A DNA stretch of 64,000 nucleotides from an uncultured Eubacteriales bacterium (GCA_934488615.1 CAKSSJ010000005.1:1-64000); one strand, 5' to 3'; positions 1-8,114 are shown, counted from the stretch's first letter. Program-made: numbers and translations. Notes: generated by a model from the sequence alone, not told the origin.

Positions 1-20
1 ATATTATACAATGTATAGGC

Positions 21-57
21 TTCACCCTCCCTGTTTTGTTTGGGAGGGTGAATTTTT
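21..57 (+). terminator. Intrinsic terminator of an upstream gene
   Basis: A perfect 11-bp stem (TTCACCCTCCC at 21-31 with its complement at 42-52), a 10-base loop and then a T run to 57. The T run lies on the plus-strand side, so it ends a plus-strand transcript that begins before the window. Confidence 0.85.
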
Positions 58-111
58 ATCAGCTGATTTACTTGCATCCATTTAGGAACGCCGAAATTGC
101 GCATATAATTA

Positions 112-450
112 TTAGGTAGCGGTTTTTCGATAGACCGTTACCTTTTTGTTTTTTAATCGTGCCTGACGAACGGTATAAACAGTTCCTGTTGATTTTCCGT
201 CCCAGAAAGCTAAAATTTCATCAGCATAATCAACAATTTGAATATTTCTTTTGAGCGGTGCAATACGACCGTACAGCTGATAATTCGGCAAAAATTCTGT
301 TAGCTTAATGCCGTTTTCCAACGCATAATTCCGTGCACAGGTGTCAATACCCCTTGCACCGCCTGAAACAATTTCCGTAACGCCGGTCGGAATGTATTTT
401 GATAAATTACTTATATACAGACTTCTTGAACCGATAATTGCAAGTTTCAT
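112..450 (-). CDS. SLOG/DUF2493-like Rossmann nucleotide-binding protein
   Basis: A 112-residue protein consisting of one compact Rossmann-like domain. The N-terminus reads KLAIIGSRS, followed by SGGARGID, then PLKRN and AFWDGKSTGT. This glycine-rich order is typical of the SLOG superfamily (DUF2493/YspA-like, related to DprA and lysine-decarboxylase-like folds), whose members are thought to bind nucleotides or nucleotide-derived signals. The ATG at 450 is chosen over one four codons upstream because GGGTGAT lies just before it. The gene diverges from a ribbon-helix-helix/HTH gene pair and shares an operator region with it. Ligand and partner are unknown; small SLOG proteins are common on mobile elements. 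Fold assignment is fairly safe, function open. Confidence 0.75.
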   Translation of the reverse strand: MKLAIIGSRSLYISNLSKYIPTGVTEIVSGGARGIDTCARNYALENGIKLTEFLPNYQLYGRIAPLKRNIQIVDYADEILAFWDGKSTGTVYTVRQARLKNKKVTVYRKTAT

Positions 451-487
451 AACATCACCCATAAAAACTGTTCGTCATTTTAGCGTC

Positions 488-531
488 ATTATAACACCAT
501 TTTTGATATGACGCAATAATTGCGTCATAAT
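488..531. promoter_or_regulatory. Overlapping divergent promoters with shared 23-bp palindromic operator
   Basis: Plus-strand promoter: TTGATA at 503-508, 17-base spacer, CATAAT at 526-531. Minus-strand promoter: TTGCGT (complement of 511-516), 17-base spacer, TATAAT (complement of 488-493). Between them lies a perfect palindrome at 507-529, arms TATGACGCAAT and ATTGCGTCATA around a single A. It covers part of both -35 boxes and the plus spacer. Two more GTCAT half-sites lie at about 474 and 485. A repressor bound here would be expected to shut both directions; the adjacent ribbon-helix-helix or HTH protein is the obvious candidate (inference). Confidence 0.75.
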
Positions 532-559
532 AATGTTATAAATTCATGAGGTGATTATT

Positions 560-730
560 ATGGAAGATAAACTTTTGAGATATACGCTCCGTGTTGACAG
601 GTTATTGTTTAAGAAATTCAGATATATTGCAGAGTCCGAGGGTCGTTCCGCAAACAAGGAAATTGAGCAATATCTGAAAAAGCGTGTTGCAAAATATGAA
701 GCGGAAAACGGTAAGATAGATGTTGATTAA
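560..730 (+). CDS. Arc/MetJ-type ribbon-helix-helix DNA-binding protein
   Basis: A 56-residue protein starting with MEDKLLRYTLRVDRLLFKKF and ending GKIDVD. The layout is a short beta strand (LRYTLRV), helix (LLFKKFRYIAESEG), the turn GRSANKEIE and a second helix, as expected for Arc-like ribbon-helix-helix repressors, which bind DNA as dimers through the paired strands. Start ATG at 560 has GAGGTG six bases upstream. The last 11 bases overlap the next gene, so translation is probably coupled. It sits directly downstream of a promoter containing a 23-bp palindrome, the kind of site such repressors use for autoregulation. It could be an antitoxin-type protein, but no toxin is recognisable beside it. 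Confidence 0.8.
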   Translation: MEDKLLRYTLRVDRLLFKKFRYIAESEGRSANKEIEQYLKKRVAKYEAENGKIDVD

Positions 731-962
731 GGACGTTATAGTTCTGCGGTTTAAAAACATCTGTGCAGAAAGAAACATAAAATACAATGAGCTTGCCGTT
801 CGTTCGGGCGTTACTCCGTCAACGGTTTACAGTATGATGGACGACAGACGCCGTGACCTTTCGGTCATTACCCTCAAAAAGCTCTGTGACGGACCCGACA
901 TGACAATTACCGAATTTTTTGATGACGATATTTTCAGAAGCCTTGAGCAGGAAATATTCTAA
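720..962 (+). CDS. Xre/Cro-family helix-turn-helix protein
   Basis: An 80-residue single-domain HTH_XRE/HTH_26-type protein. KYNELAVRSGVTPSTVYSMM is the helix-turn-helix, followed by ITLKKLCDGPDMTITEFF, the standard helix 4-5 signature of Cro/C1-like proteins. The ATG lies inside the end of the ribbon-helix-helix gene (11-base overlap), indicating a two-gene operon encoding two different DNA-binding folds. Such small Xre proteins usually act as repressors or as antitoxin-like regulators. A hairpin terminator follows immediately. The target is not visible directly; the shared palindrome at 507-529 is the best candidate for one of the two proteins. Confidence 0.85.
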   Translation: MLIKDVIVLRFKNICAERNIKYNELAVRSGVTPSTVYSMMDDRRRDLSVITLKKLCDGPDMTITEFFDDDIFRSLEQEIF

Positions 963-965
963 CAT

Positions 966-999
966 AAACCTCCCCTTGATTCGTTCAAAGGGAGGTTTC
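966..999 (+). terminator. Terminator after the RHH-HTH operon
   Basis: Stem AAACCTCCCCTTGA at 967-980 against TCAAAGGGAGGTTT to 998 with one mismatch and a short loop, followed by a weak T-rich tail. It starts four bases after the stop codon of the HTH gene. Confidence 0.75.
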
Positions 1000-1146
1000 T
1001 GATATCCCCCATTTGTAAATACACCCTAACAAAACTATTTCATTTTCTTTACAAATAACGGTTGTTTTTTGTCACGGTCTGAGTTATAATTATAAAGGTT
1101 AAAATCGCTTATAATGCAATGCTGTGATTTGCTTATTTTAGAATAT

Positions 1147-1260
1147 AAATGAATATTCATTTTGCCGATCTTACGGAATATTGAACCGCACAACGGCATA
1201 ATCCCCAGTTTATTGCGGTTTTCCACATGAATATTTGTATCATATTGAATGAATATTTTT
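1147..1260 (+). promoter_or_regulatory. Candidate ArgR (ARG box) operators upstream of argC
   Basis: Three copies of ATGAATATT occur in the 370-base gap before argC: inside the perfect palindrome AAATGAATATTCATTT at 1147-1162, in CATGAATATTTGTAT at 1226-1240, and in GAATGAATATTTTT at 1247-1260 just upstream of the -35 box. ArgR/AhrC boxes in Bacillota and Proteobacteria share the (A/T)TGAAT-ATTCA(A/T) core, so arginine-dependent repression is the natural reading (inference; no argR gene lies in the window). The rest of the gap 1000-1270 holds only a weaker promoter-like pair at 1062-1090 (TTGTTT-17-TATAAT) and no gene I can support. Confidence 0.6.
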
Positions 1261-1270
1261 TGTATTATTC

Positions 1271-1299
1271 TTGACACATTCTGTATATTTATGTATAAT
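1271..1299 (+). promoter_or_regulatory. Promoter of argCJBD
   Basis: Perfect sigma-A consensus: TTGACA at 1271-1276, 17-base spacer, TATAAT at 1294-1299. The argC start is 33 bases downstream with an AGAGG ribosome site. An ARG-box-like repeat abuts the -35 element. Confidence 0.9.
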
Positions 1300-1332
1300 T
1301 ATACCCTATTAACATATTCAGAGGTTTAAGGC

Positions 1333-2262
1333 ATGAAAAAGGTTTTTATTGACGGCAAAGCAGGAACAACAGGACTCAGAATTTATGAAAGACTTTCCGA
1401 GCGTTCGGACATTGAGCTTATGCTCCTGCCCGAGGAGAAGCGCAAGGACGTTGAGGCGCGACGTGAGGCTCTCAACACCTGCGATATTGCTTTTCTTTGC
1501 CTGCCCGATGCGGCGGCAATTGAATCCGTAGGTCTGATTGAGAACGAAAACGTCAGAGTTCTTGACACCTCAACGGCTCACAGAACCAATCCCGACTGGG
1601 CATACGGTTTTCCCGAGCTTTCTCCGGCGCACAGAGAAAAAATAAAGAATTCCAACCGAATTGCCGTTCCGGGCTGTCATGCAAGCGGCTTCATTTCACT
1701 CGTTTATCCCCTTGTTGAAGCAGGCGCAATTTCTCCCGACACGCTTCTGACCTGCCATTCTTTGACAGGATACAGCGGCGGCGGCAAAAAAATGATTGCC
1801 GAATATGAGGACGCCGAACCCGATGTTGCACTCGAATCGCCGAGACAATACGGTTTGACGCAGAACCACAAGCACCTTAAAGAAATGAAGGCAATTACGG
1901 GAATCAATGCTTTCCCCGCTTTCTGCCCGATCGTTGCCGACTATTACAGCGGCATGCTTGTCACCGTTCCCCTTTTCAAGGAACAGCTTAACGGCGTGAC
2001 GGTTGAGGATATCAAAAAAATCTATGCGGACAAATATCATTCGGATATTGTAAAATACAAAGACGAAATCGGCGAGAACGGTTTCATTTGCTCCAACAAG
2101 CTCTCATTTAACGACTCAATGGAAATCTTCGTTGAGGGCAACGAGGACAGAATCCTCCTGATGTCGAGATACGACAATCTCGGCAAAGGCGCTTCGGGAG
2201 CGGCTATACAGAACATGAACATTCTTCTCGGAACAGACGAAAAAACAGGACTCGAGGTATAA
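1333..2262 (+). CDS. argC: N-acetyl-gamma-glutamyl-phosphate reductase (short type)
   Basis: This enzyme reduces N-acetylglutamyl-5-phosphate to the semialdehyde with NADPH, the third step of arginine synthesis in the cytoplasm. The 309-residue length and the N-terminal nucleotide-binding loop GKAGTTGLRIYERL (residues 8-21) identify the shorter ArgC type, as opposed to the ~345-residue type that starts with GATGYTG. The catalytic cysteine is in VPGCHASGF (Cys115), and SLTGYSGGGKK follows. It is the first gene of an argC-J-B-D operon: argJ begins two bases after its stop. Expression is likely arginine-repressed through the upstream ATGAATATT boxes. Confidence 0.96.
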   Translation: MKKVFIDGKAGTTGLRIYERLSERSDIELMLLPEEKRKDVEARREALNTCDIAFLCLPDAAAIESVGLIENENVRVLDTSTAHRTNPDWAYGFPELSPAHREKIKNSNRIAVPGCHASGFISLVYPLVEAGAISPDTLLTCHSLTGYSGGGKKMIAEYEDAEPDVALESPRQYGLTQNHKHLKEMKAITGINAFPAFCPIVADYYSGMLVTVPLFKEQLNGVTVEDIKKIYADKYHSDIVKYKDEIGENGFICSNKLSFNDSMEIFVEGNEDRILLMSRYDNLGKGASGAAIQNMNILLGTDEKTGLEV

Positions 2263-2263
2263 A

Positions 2264-3481
2264 ATGATGAAAACGATTGAAGGCGGCATCTGCGCCGCAA
2301 AGGGCTTCAAAGCCAACGGAATTCACTGTGGAATCAGAAAGAACAAGTCAAAGCGTGACCTTTCGCTCATTGTCAGCGACGTAAAGGCAACAGCTGCGGC
2401 TGTTTATACAACCAACCTTGTCAAGGGCGCCCCGATTTTTGTCAATCAGAAGCACCTTGCCGACGGACATGCCCAGGCTATCATCTGCAACAGCGGTATT
2501 GCGAACACCTGCAATGCCGACGGAATTGAGAAAGCGGAAGCTATGGGTCAGCTCGTTGAGGACGCTCTCGGCATAAACAAGGACGATGTTATTGTCGGTT
2601 CAACAGGCGTTATTGGTATGCCGCTTAACCTCACTCCTATTGCCAACGGAATGGCGGATTTGGTTGCAGGTCTTGATTATGACAACAGCGGTCTCGCCGC
2701 AGAGGGCATCATGACGACCGACACAAAGAAGAAGGAAATCGCGGTCAGCTTTGACATTGACGGCGTTGAGTGCAGAATCGGCGGAATTGCCAAGGGCAGC
2801 GGAATGATTCACCCGAACATGGCAACGATGCTTGTTTTCGTAACCTCGGACGTTGCAATCACAAGCGAAATGCTTCAAAAGGCTGTCAGCGAGGACGTTA
2901 AGACATCGTTTAACATGATAAGCGTTGACGGCGACACATCGACCAACGATACATTTGCTGTTCTTGCCAACGGAATGGCAGGCAACAAGCTCATCGACAG
3001 CGAGAGCGAGGCATACGACAAGTTCTGCGAGGCTCTCCACAAGGTCAGCGTTTACCTTTCAAGAAAAATCGCAGGCGACGGCGAGGGCGCAACCAAGCTG
3101 CTCGAATGTAAGGTAACGGGCGGCAAGACCGATGAAATTGCAAAGAAGGTTGCAAAGTCGGTTATCTGCTCATCGCTTACCAAGGCGGCAATGTTCGGCG
3201 CAGATGCCAATTGGGGCCGTGTGCTTTGTGCGATCGGCTACAGCGGAGCGGATGTTGATATCAATAAAATCGACGTCAGCTTCAAGTCCGTCAAGGGCAC
3301 AATAGCTGTTTGCCATAACGGCGCAGGCGTTGACTTCTCGGAGGAAAAGGCAAAGGAAATCCTTCTTGAAAAAGAGATTGAAATTCTTGTTGATCTCAAC
3401 GACGGTGACTTTGACGCAACTGCATGGGGCTGTGACCTCACATATGAATATGTAAAAATCAACGGTGACTACAGAACCTGA
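2264..3481 (+). CDS. argJ: Bifunctional glutamate N-acetyltransferase / ornithine acetyltransferase
   Basis: ArgJ transfers acetyl from N-acetylornithine to glutamate, recycling the acetyl group, and in bifunctional forms also acetylates glutamate from acetyl-CoA. The 405-residue precursor contains the autocleavage site MATML (186-190), where the proenzyme is cut before Thr188 to form alpha and beta chains; the preceding KGSGMIHPN is typical. TTDTKKKE at about 151 is another family block. Since there is no argA or argE in this operon, the cyclic pathway is indicated. Whether it is bi- or monofunctional cannot be told from sequence alone. GAGG lies upstream of two consecutive ATG codons; either could be used. 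Confidence 0.96.
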   Translation: MMKTIEGGICAAKGFKANGIHCGIRKNKSKRDLSLIVSDVKATAAAVYTTNLVKGAPIFVNQKHLADGHAQAIICNSGIANTCNADGIEKAEAMGQLVEDALGINKDDVIVGSTGVIGMPLNLTPIANGMADLVAGLDYDNSGLAAEGIMTTDTKKKEIAVSFDIDGVECRIGGIAKGSGMIHPNMATMLVFVTSDVAITSEMLQKAVSEDVKTSFNMISVDGDTSTNDTFAVLANGMAGNKLIDSESEAYDKFCEALHKVSVYLSRKIAGDGEGATKLLECKVTGGKTDEIAKKVAKSVICSSLTKAAMFGADANWGRVLCAIGYSGADVDINKIDVSFKSVKGTIAVCHNGAGVDFSEEKAKEILLEKEIEILVDLNDGDFDATAWGCDLTYEYVKINGDYRT

Positions 3482-3492
3482 GGTGAATACAA

Positions 3493-4356
3493 ATGAATAT
3501 TTCAATGGAAGAGAAGGCCGGAATTCTTACCCGTGCCCTCCCCTATATTCAAAAATATAACGGAAAAATCCTTGTTGTGAAGTACGGCGGCAACGCCATG
3601 ATCAGCGAGGAGCTCAAAGAGTCCGTAATGAGCGATATTATTTTGCTCTCGACGATAGGAATCAAGGTCGTGCTCGTTCACGGCGGCGGTCCCGAGATTA
3701 CGGTCATGCTGAACAAAATCGGCAAAAAGAGCGAATTTGTCAACGGTCTGCGTGTTACCGATAAGGAAACAGCTGACGTCGTTCAGATGGTTCTCGCAGG
3801 CAAGATAAATAAGAGCCTTGTCAATCTGCTCTGTGCAAGGGGCGGAAAGGCAATCGGTCTCAGCGGCTCTGACGGCGGAATGATCAAGGCAAAGCCAAAG
3901 GCAGTCGAGCTCGGCTATGTCGGCGAGATTACCGAAATAAACGTTCAGCCGATTCTCGACGTTATCGAAATGGGCTATATCCCCGTTGTTTCGACCGTCG
4001 GATTTGACGACGAGGGCAACACATACAACATCAATGCCGACACGGTTGCCGCAGGAATTGCAGGCAGGCTCAAGGCGGAGAGCCTTATTTCCATGACCGA
4101 TATTGCAGGAATTCTCAGAGATAAGGACGACCCGGCAACTCTCATTTCAAAGATTTTCGTTGAGGACGCTCCGAAGCTCATGGACGAAGGAATTATCTCC
4201 GGCGGCATGATTCCCAAGGTACAGTGCTGTGTTGATGCCATCAATCTCGGCGTTCGCAAGGTCTTTGTTATCGACGGAAGAATTCCACATTCAATTATAA
4301 TAGAAGTTCTCACCGACGAGGGCATCGGAACGATGTTTGTCAAGGGTGATAAATAA
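3493..4356 (+). CDS. argB: Acetylglutamate kinase
   Basis: Phosphorylates N-acetylglutamate with ATP, usually the arginine-feedback-controlled step of the cyclic pathway. Amino-acid-kinase fold of 287 residues: KYGGNAM (30-36) and HGGGPE (63-68) form the phosphate-binding glycine loops, and GGMIPKVQCCVDAI near the C-terminus is the conserved ATP/feedback region. A long N-terminal helix precedes the kinase core (residues 1-22), a feature seen in arginine-inhibited hexameric forms, so allosteric control by arginine is plausible. GAGGTG precedes the start, 11 bases after argJ. Confidence 0.96.
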   Translation: MNISMEEKAGILTRALPYIQKYNGKILVVKYGGNAMISEELKESVMSDIILLSTIGIKVVLVHGGGPEITVMLNKIGKKSEFVNGLRVTDKETADVVQMVLAGKINKSLVNLLCARGGKAIGLSGSDGGMIKAKPKAVELGYVGEITEINVQPILDVIEMGYIPVVSTVGFDDEGNTYNINADTVAAGIAGRLKAESLISMTDIAGILRDKDDPATLISKIFVEDAPKLMDEGIISGGMIPKVQCCVDAINLGVRKVFVIDGRIPHSIIIEVLTDEGIGTMFVKGDK

Positions 4357-4372
4357 GAAAGGTCTGACAAAA

Positions 4373-5539
4373 ATGAGCATAACATCAAACGATAAGCAGT
4401 TCGTTGCCAACACCTATGCAAGATTCCCCATTGAGCTTGTCAGCGGCAAGGGCGCGATCCTCAAGGACAGCAACGATAAAGAATATATCGACCTCGGCAG
4501 CGGAATTGCCGTAAACATTTTCGGCGTTGCCGACGACGAATGGCAGAAGGCGGTTACACATCAGCTTTCCGTACTCCCCCACACCTCTAACCTCTACTAT
4601 TCTGAGCCTTGCTCAACTCTTGCTGAGCTTCTCTGCGAGAGAACGGGAATGAAGAAGGTTTTCTTCTCAAACAGCGGTGCCGAGGCTAATGAGTGCGCAA
4701 TCAAGGTCGCAAGGAAGTACGCTTTTGATAAATACGGCGACGAGAGCCATTCAACAATAATCACGCTTAAAAACAGCTTCCACGGCAGAACGCTCACAAC
4801 GCTCAAAGCAACAGGTCAGGACGTTTTCCATACAGATTTCGGACCGTTTCCCGATGGCTTTGTTTATGCAGAAGCCAATAATTTTGATGACGTAAAGAAA
4901 TTTGCTGACAGCGACAAGTGCATCGCAGTTATGATGGAGCTTGTTCAGGGCGAGGGCGGCGTTTGCAAGCTCGATGAGGATTTCGTTAAGTCGGTTGCAG
5001 AGCTCGTCAAGGAAAAGGACATGCTTCTCATCATCGACGAGGTTCAGACGGGTAACGGCAGAACGGGCGAGCTTTACGCTTATATGCACTACGGAATTCA
5101 GCCCGACGTTGTTACAACGGCAAAGGGTCTCGGCGGCGGACTTCCGATCGGAGCAACAATGCTCGGAGAAAAAGTCGAGAACGTTCTCACCTTCGGCTCA
5201 CACGGTTCGACATTCGGCGGCAACCCCGTAAGCTGTGCAGGTGCATGCAATATCATCAAGAGAATTGACGATAAGCTTCTCAATGAGGTTAAAGAGAAAT
5301 CGGCTTATATCTTCTCTGAGCTTGAGGGTGCAAAGGGTGTTAAATCCGTCAGCGGTCTCGGACTCATGATCGGTGTTGAGACAGACAAGCCCGCCAAGGA
5401 AGTTGCCAATGCCTGCATCGAAAAGGGTGTGCTTGTCCTGACAGCTAAGACAAAGGTAAGACTTCTCCCCTCTCTCAACATTGATTGGGACGACCTTAAA
5501 AAGGCAATTCAGATACTCAAGGAAGTTGTAGCAGAGTAA
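4373..5539 (+). CDS. argD: Acetylornithine aminotransferase
   Basis: PLP-dependent class III aminotransferase converting N-acetylglutamate semialdehyde to N-acetylornithine with glutamate as amino donor. In the 388-residue protein the PLP phosphate region is SNSGAEANE (99-107), the pyridine-ring aspartate sits in IDEVQTGNGR (Asp222) and the Schiff-base lysine is in TTAKGLGGG (Lys251). The ATG at 4373 is chosen because AGAAAGG lies upstream; an in-frame ATG at 4337 would overlap argB and has no clear ribosome site. This is the last gene of the operon, closed by a strong hairpin. It may also act on succinyl-diaminopimelate precursors, as E. coli ArgD does. Confidence 0.95.
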   Translation: MSITSNDKQFVANTYARFPIELVSGKGAILKDSNDKEYIDLGSGIAVNIFGVADDEWQKAVTHQLSVLPHTSNLYYSEPCSTLAELLCERTGMKKVFFSNSGAEANECAIKVARKYAFDKYGDESHSTIITLKNSFHGRTLTTLKATGQDVFHTDFGPFPDGFVYAEANNFDDVKKFADSDKCIAVMMELVQGEGGVCKLDEDFVKSVAELVKEKDMLLIIDEVQTGNGRTGELYAYMHYGIQPDVVTTAKGLGGGLPIGATMLGEKVENVLTFGSHGSTFGGNPVSCAGACNIIKRIDDKLLNEVKEKSAYIFSELEGAKGVKSVSGLGLMIGVETDKPAKEVANACIEKGVLVLTAKTKVRLLPSLNIDWDDLKKAIQILKEVVAE

Positions 5540-5559
5540 TTTATCATTAAAATAACCGA

Positions 5560-5596
5560 CAGCCACAGTGAAATAAATCACTGCGGCTGTTTTTTA
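5560..5596 (+). terminator. Terminator of the arg operon
   Basis: CAGCCACAGTGA (5560-5571) pairs with TCACTGCGGCTG (5578-5589), one mismatch, 6-base loop, followed by seven T residues. Confidence 0.92.
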
Positions 5597-5683
5597 TACA
5601 TTCACCACATTATATCCTGCAATTATGCACAAAATACATATGTCGCTATTTGTGAACTTTGTATAGCAAATTGTGTCGTAATA

Positions 5684-5692
5684 TGTTATAAT
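5684..5692 (+). promoter_or_regulatory. Extended -10 promoter of the MATE gene
   Basis: TGTTATAAT at 5684-5692 is a perfect extended -10 with no good -35. Transcription should begin near 5699, which rules out the in-frame ATG at 5696 and supports the TTG start at 5720. Confidence 0.7.
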
Positions 5693-5719
5693 ATCATGCA
5701 AACGAAAGGAGAGGACGTT

Positions 5720-7090
5720 TTGGAAGAAAACAAAATGGGCGTTATGCCCGTAAACAAGCTTATTATCAACATGTCGCTGCCGATGATAATTTCCATGCTC
5801 GTTCAGGCATTGTACAACATTGTTGACTCGGTTTTCGTTGCCATGGTCAACCAGGAATCGCTCACGGCAGTTTCGCTTTCATTCCCTGCGCAGAACCTAA
5901 TGATAGGCTTCGCAACAGGTACGGCGGTCGGCGTTAATGCGCTCATCTCCCGTGCACTCGGCGAAAAGAACGGTGAGCGTGCAAATAAAATTGCTGAGAA
6001 CGGCGTTTTTCTTGCCCTGCTCAGTTCCATAGCATTTTTCCTTTTCGGCGTATTCGGCTCAAAGCTTTTCATCAGCTCGCAGACCTCCGTGCAGTACATT
6101 ATTGACGAGGGCACAAAGTATCTTCAGGTTTGCTGCGGAGCAAGCTTCGGTATTTTCTTTGAGATCATGTACGAGAGACTTTTGCAGTCAACGGGCAGAA
6201 CCTTTTACACAATGATAACTCAGGGCATCGGCGCAATTATCAACATCATTCTTGACCCCATGTTCATCTTCGTGTTCAAAATGGGTGTTCGCGGCGCGGC
6301 AATCGCAACGGTTATCGGACAGATTATTGCCTTTATTCTTGCCGTCTATTTCAACCGCCGCAAAAATCCCGATCTTCACCTCGATTTCAAGAAGTTTAAG
6401 CCGAGCGGACGCTTCATCGGCGAAATTTACAAAATCGGCGTTCCGTCGATTCTCATGGTTGCCATCGGCTCCGTCATGACATATTTCATGAACAAAATTC
6501 TCATCGCCTACACACTCGGCAAGGAGCTTTCGGTCAACGTTTTCGGCGCATTCTTTAAGCTAAACAGCTTCATTTGTATGCCTATATTCGGTCTCAACAA
6601 CGGCGTTATTCCGATAATCGCTTACAACTACGGCGCAATGAAAAAGCATCGCATGATAAAGACTATCAAGCTCTCGGTCGTGTATGCCGAAGCGTTCAGC
6701 ATTATCGGCGCAATTCTTTTCTTCACATTGCCCAAGTTCTTGCTCGGATTCTTTTCGGCAACCCCCGAAATGCTCAGAATCGGTATTCCTGCGCTGAGAA
6801 TAATCAGCGTAAGCTTCCTTTTTGCCGGCGCCAACATTGCCCTCAGCGGTGTGTTCCAGTCCTTCGGAAAGAGTATTTTCTCGATGATAAGCTCGTTTAT
6901 CCGTCAGCTAGTCGTGCTCATTCCCGTAGCATATGTCCTTGCGAGATACGGACTTTCAATCGGCAATGACGACCTCGTTTGGTGGTCATATTCAATCGCC
7001 GACTTCGCCGCATCCGTCGTTTCAATCACCTGCTTCGTTGTCCTTTACAAACGGATAATAAAACCGATTCGAGACGACAAGACAGAGTAA
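5720..7090 (+). CDS. MATE family multidrug/sodium antiporter
   Basis: Integral membrane exporter of the multi antimicrobial extrusion family (DinF/NorM clan), exchanging cations for drugs or metabolites. About 456 residues with 12 predicted helices and the family's internal two-fold layout; the first half opens with the typical PVNKLIINMSLPMIISMLVQ and the second half repeats it at IYKIGVPSILM. The TTG at 5720 is chosen: AAAGGAGAGG lies five bases before it, and the promoter -10 sits too close to the ATG at 5696. The substrate cannot be deduced. It stands alone between two terminators. Confidence 0.93.
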   Translation: MEENKMGVMPVNKLIINMSLPMIISMLVQALYNIVDSVFVAMVNQESLTAVSLSFPAQNLMIGFATGTAVGVNALISRALGEKNGERANKIAENGVFLALLSSIAFFLFGVFGSKLFISSQTSVQYIIDEGTKYLQVCCGASFGIFFEIMYERLLQSTGRTFYTMITQGIGAIINIILDPMFIFVFKMGVRGAAIATVIGQIIAFILAVYFNRRKNPDLHLDFKKFKPSGRFIGEIYKIGVPSILMVAIGSVMTYFMNKILIAYTLGKELSVNVFGAFFKLNSFICMPIFGLNNGVIPIIAYNYGAMKKHRMIKTIKLSVVYAEAFSIIGAILFFTLPKFLLGFFSATPEMLRIGIPALRIISVSFLFAGANIALSGVFQSFGKSIFSMISSFIRQLVVLIPVAYVLARYGLSIGNDDLVWWSYSIADFAASVVSITCFVVLYKRIIKPIRDDKTE

Positions 7091-7106
7091 TTTTTGATAA
7101 AAAAGT

Positions 7107-7140
7107 AACCGCTTTCCATCACGGAGAGCGGTTGTTTTTT
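7107..7140. terminator. Bidirectional terminator between the MATE gene and rluA-like gene
   Basis: AACCGCTTTCC (7107-7117) pairs with GGAGAGCGGTT (7123-7133); an A-rich flank lies on the left and seven T on the right, so it can end transcripts from both converging genes. Confidence 0.9.
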
Positions 7141-8111
7141 TATAATGTTCCGTTTTTAAATTCGCGTTTGAACCAGACGTCCTTGACCTCAAATTCTCTT
7201 GAATGGAGATAGGAGAGGATACCTGCGCTTTCGTCAAACATGAACACCAGCTTGTAGGAATAAAGACACTGCTTGCGATAGCCGAAATCCTTGTTGAGCT
7301 TGTTCGTGCCGTACTTTCCGTCACCGAGTAAGGGATGACCTATTGAAGCAAAATGCGCCCTTATCTGATGAGTTCTGCCAGTCATGAGCTCGACCTCGAC
7401 AAGGCTGAGCTGTTTATCGTAATCTCTGCCGAGCACCTTATATTTTGTGCGAATTTCCTTTGCTCCCTCGCAGGGATGCTTGAGAATTTTAACGGTGTTC
7501 TTTTTCTCGTCCTTTAAGAGATAGCCCTCCAAAAGTCCGCTGTCACGCTCCATTATTCCATGGCAGACGCAGAGATAAAATTTCTTAAGATTTGTTCTCT
7601 GCTTCATCTGAGCGTTCATTATTCTGAGGCTTTCGGCATTCTTGGCGGCGATAACGATTCCGCCCGTGTTCCTGTCAATTCTGTTGACAAGGGCAGGGGT
7701 GAACGAATTTTCCTCATCGGGCTTGTACTCGCCCTTTTCATAAAGATACTTCTTTATTCTTGTAATGAGCGTGTCAACATACTCCCTGTCGTCGGGGTGG
7801 CAGAGCAAGCCTGCTTTTTTGTCAAGGAGCATGATATTTTCGTCCTCATAAAGGATATCCAGCCTGCTCGGAGCGCCCGTAAAATCGTAACGGGTTTCGG
7901 GCTTGACAAAAAACTCATCGTTGATATACATGTCAACGACGTCGCCGACCTGCAAAACCGTCGAAATCTCGGCGCGCTTGTTGTTGACCTTTATCCGCTT
8001 TTTTCTTATGTATTTATACATAAGCGACTGCGGCAGATTTGGCATGCCTTTTCTTATAAACTTGTCGAGCCGCTGACCTGCGTCGTTGGCTTTTATCTCA
8101 AAACTTTTCAT
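7140..8111 (-). CDS. RluA-family 23S rRNA pseudouridine synthase
   Basis: Isomerises uridine to pseudouridine in RNA. The 323-residue protein has an N-terminal S4 RNA-binding domain (about residues 12-62) and a catalytic domain with RIDRNTGG (catalytic Asp146; the usual form is HRLDxxTSG) and GRTHQIRAHFASIGHPLLGD. This two-domain layout matches RluC/RluD-type enzymes acting on large-subunit rRNA; the exact target uridine is not assignable. It starts three bases after the UPF0210 gene ends, with no separate promoter seen, so it is the last gene of the YfhO-ACT-UPF0210 operon. Confidence 0.93.
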   Translation of the reverse strand: MKSFEIKANDAGQRLDKFIRKGMPNLPQSLMYKYIRKKRIKVNNKRAEISTVLQVGDVVDMYINDEFFVKPETRYDFTGAPSRLDILYEDENIMLLDKKAGLLCHPDDREYVDTLITRIKKYLYEKGEYKPDEENSFTPALVNRIDRNTGGIVIAAKNAESLRIMNAQMKQRTNLKKFYLCVCHGIMERDSGLLEGYLLKDEKKNTVKILKHPCEGAKEIRTKYKVLGRDYDKQLSLVEVELMTGRTHQIRAHFASIGHPLLGDGKYGTNKLNKDFGYRKQCLYSYKLVFMFDESAGILSYLHSREFEVKDVWFKREFKNGTL

Positions 8112-8114
8112 AGC

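Noticed and set aside
108..145. Hairpin over the 3' end of the SLOG gene as a terminator
   Set aside because: The stem (GGTAACGGT with ACCGCTACC) lies inside the coding end and has no T run after it.
560..962. Toxin-antitoxin call for the RHH and HTH pair
   Set aside because: Both products look like DNA-binding proteins and neither resembles a toxin (no RelE, MazF, HipA or PIN features), so the label is not supported.
1035..1277. 80-codon minus-strand frame upstream of argC
   Set aside because: Overlaps the promoter and ARG-box-like repeats, has no ribosome site and no recognisable protein features.
5696..5719. ATG at 5696 as start of the MATE gene
   Set aside because: It lies four bases after the -10 box, before the expected transcription start, and lacks a ribosome site; the TTG at 5720 is well placed.
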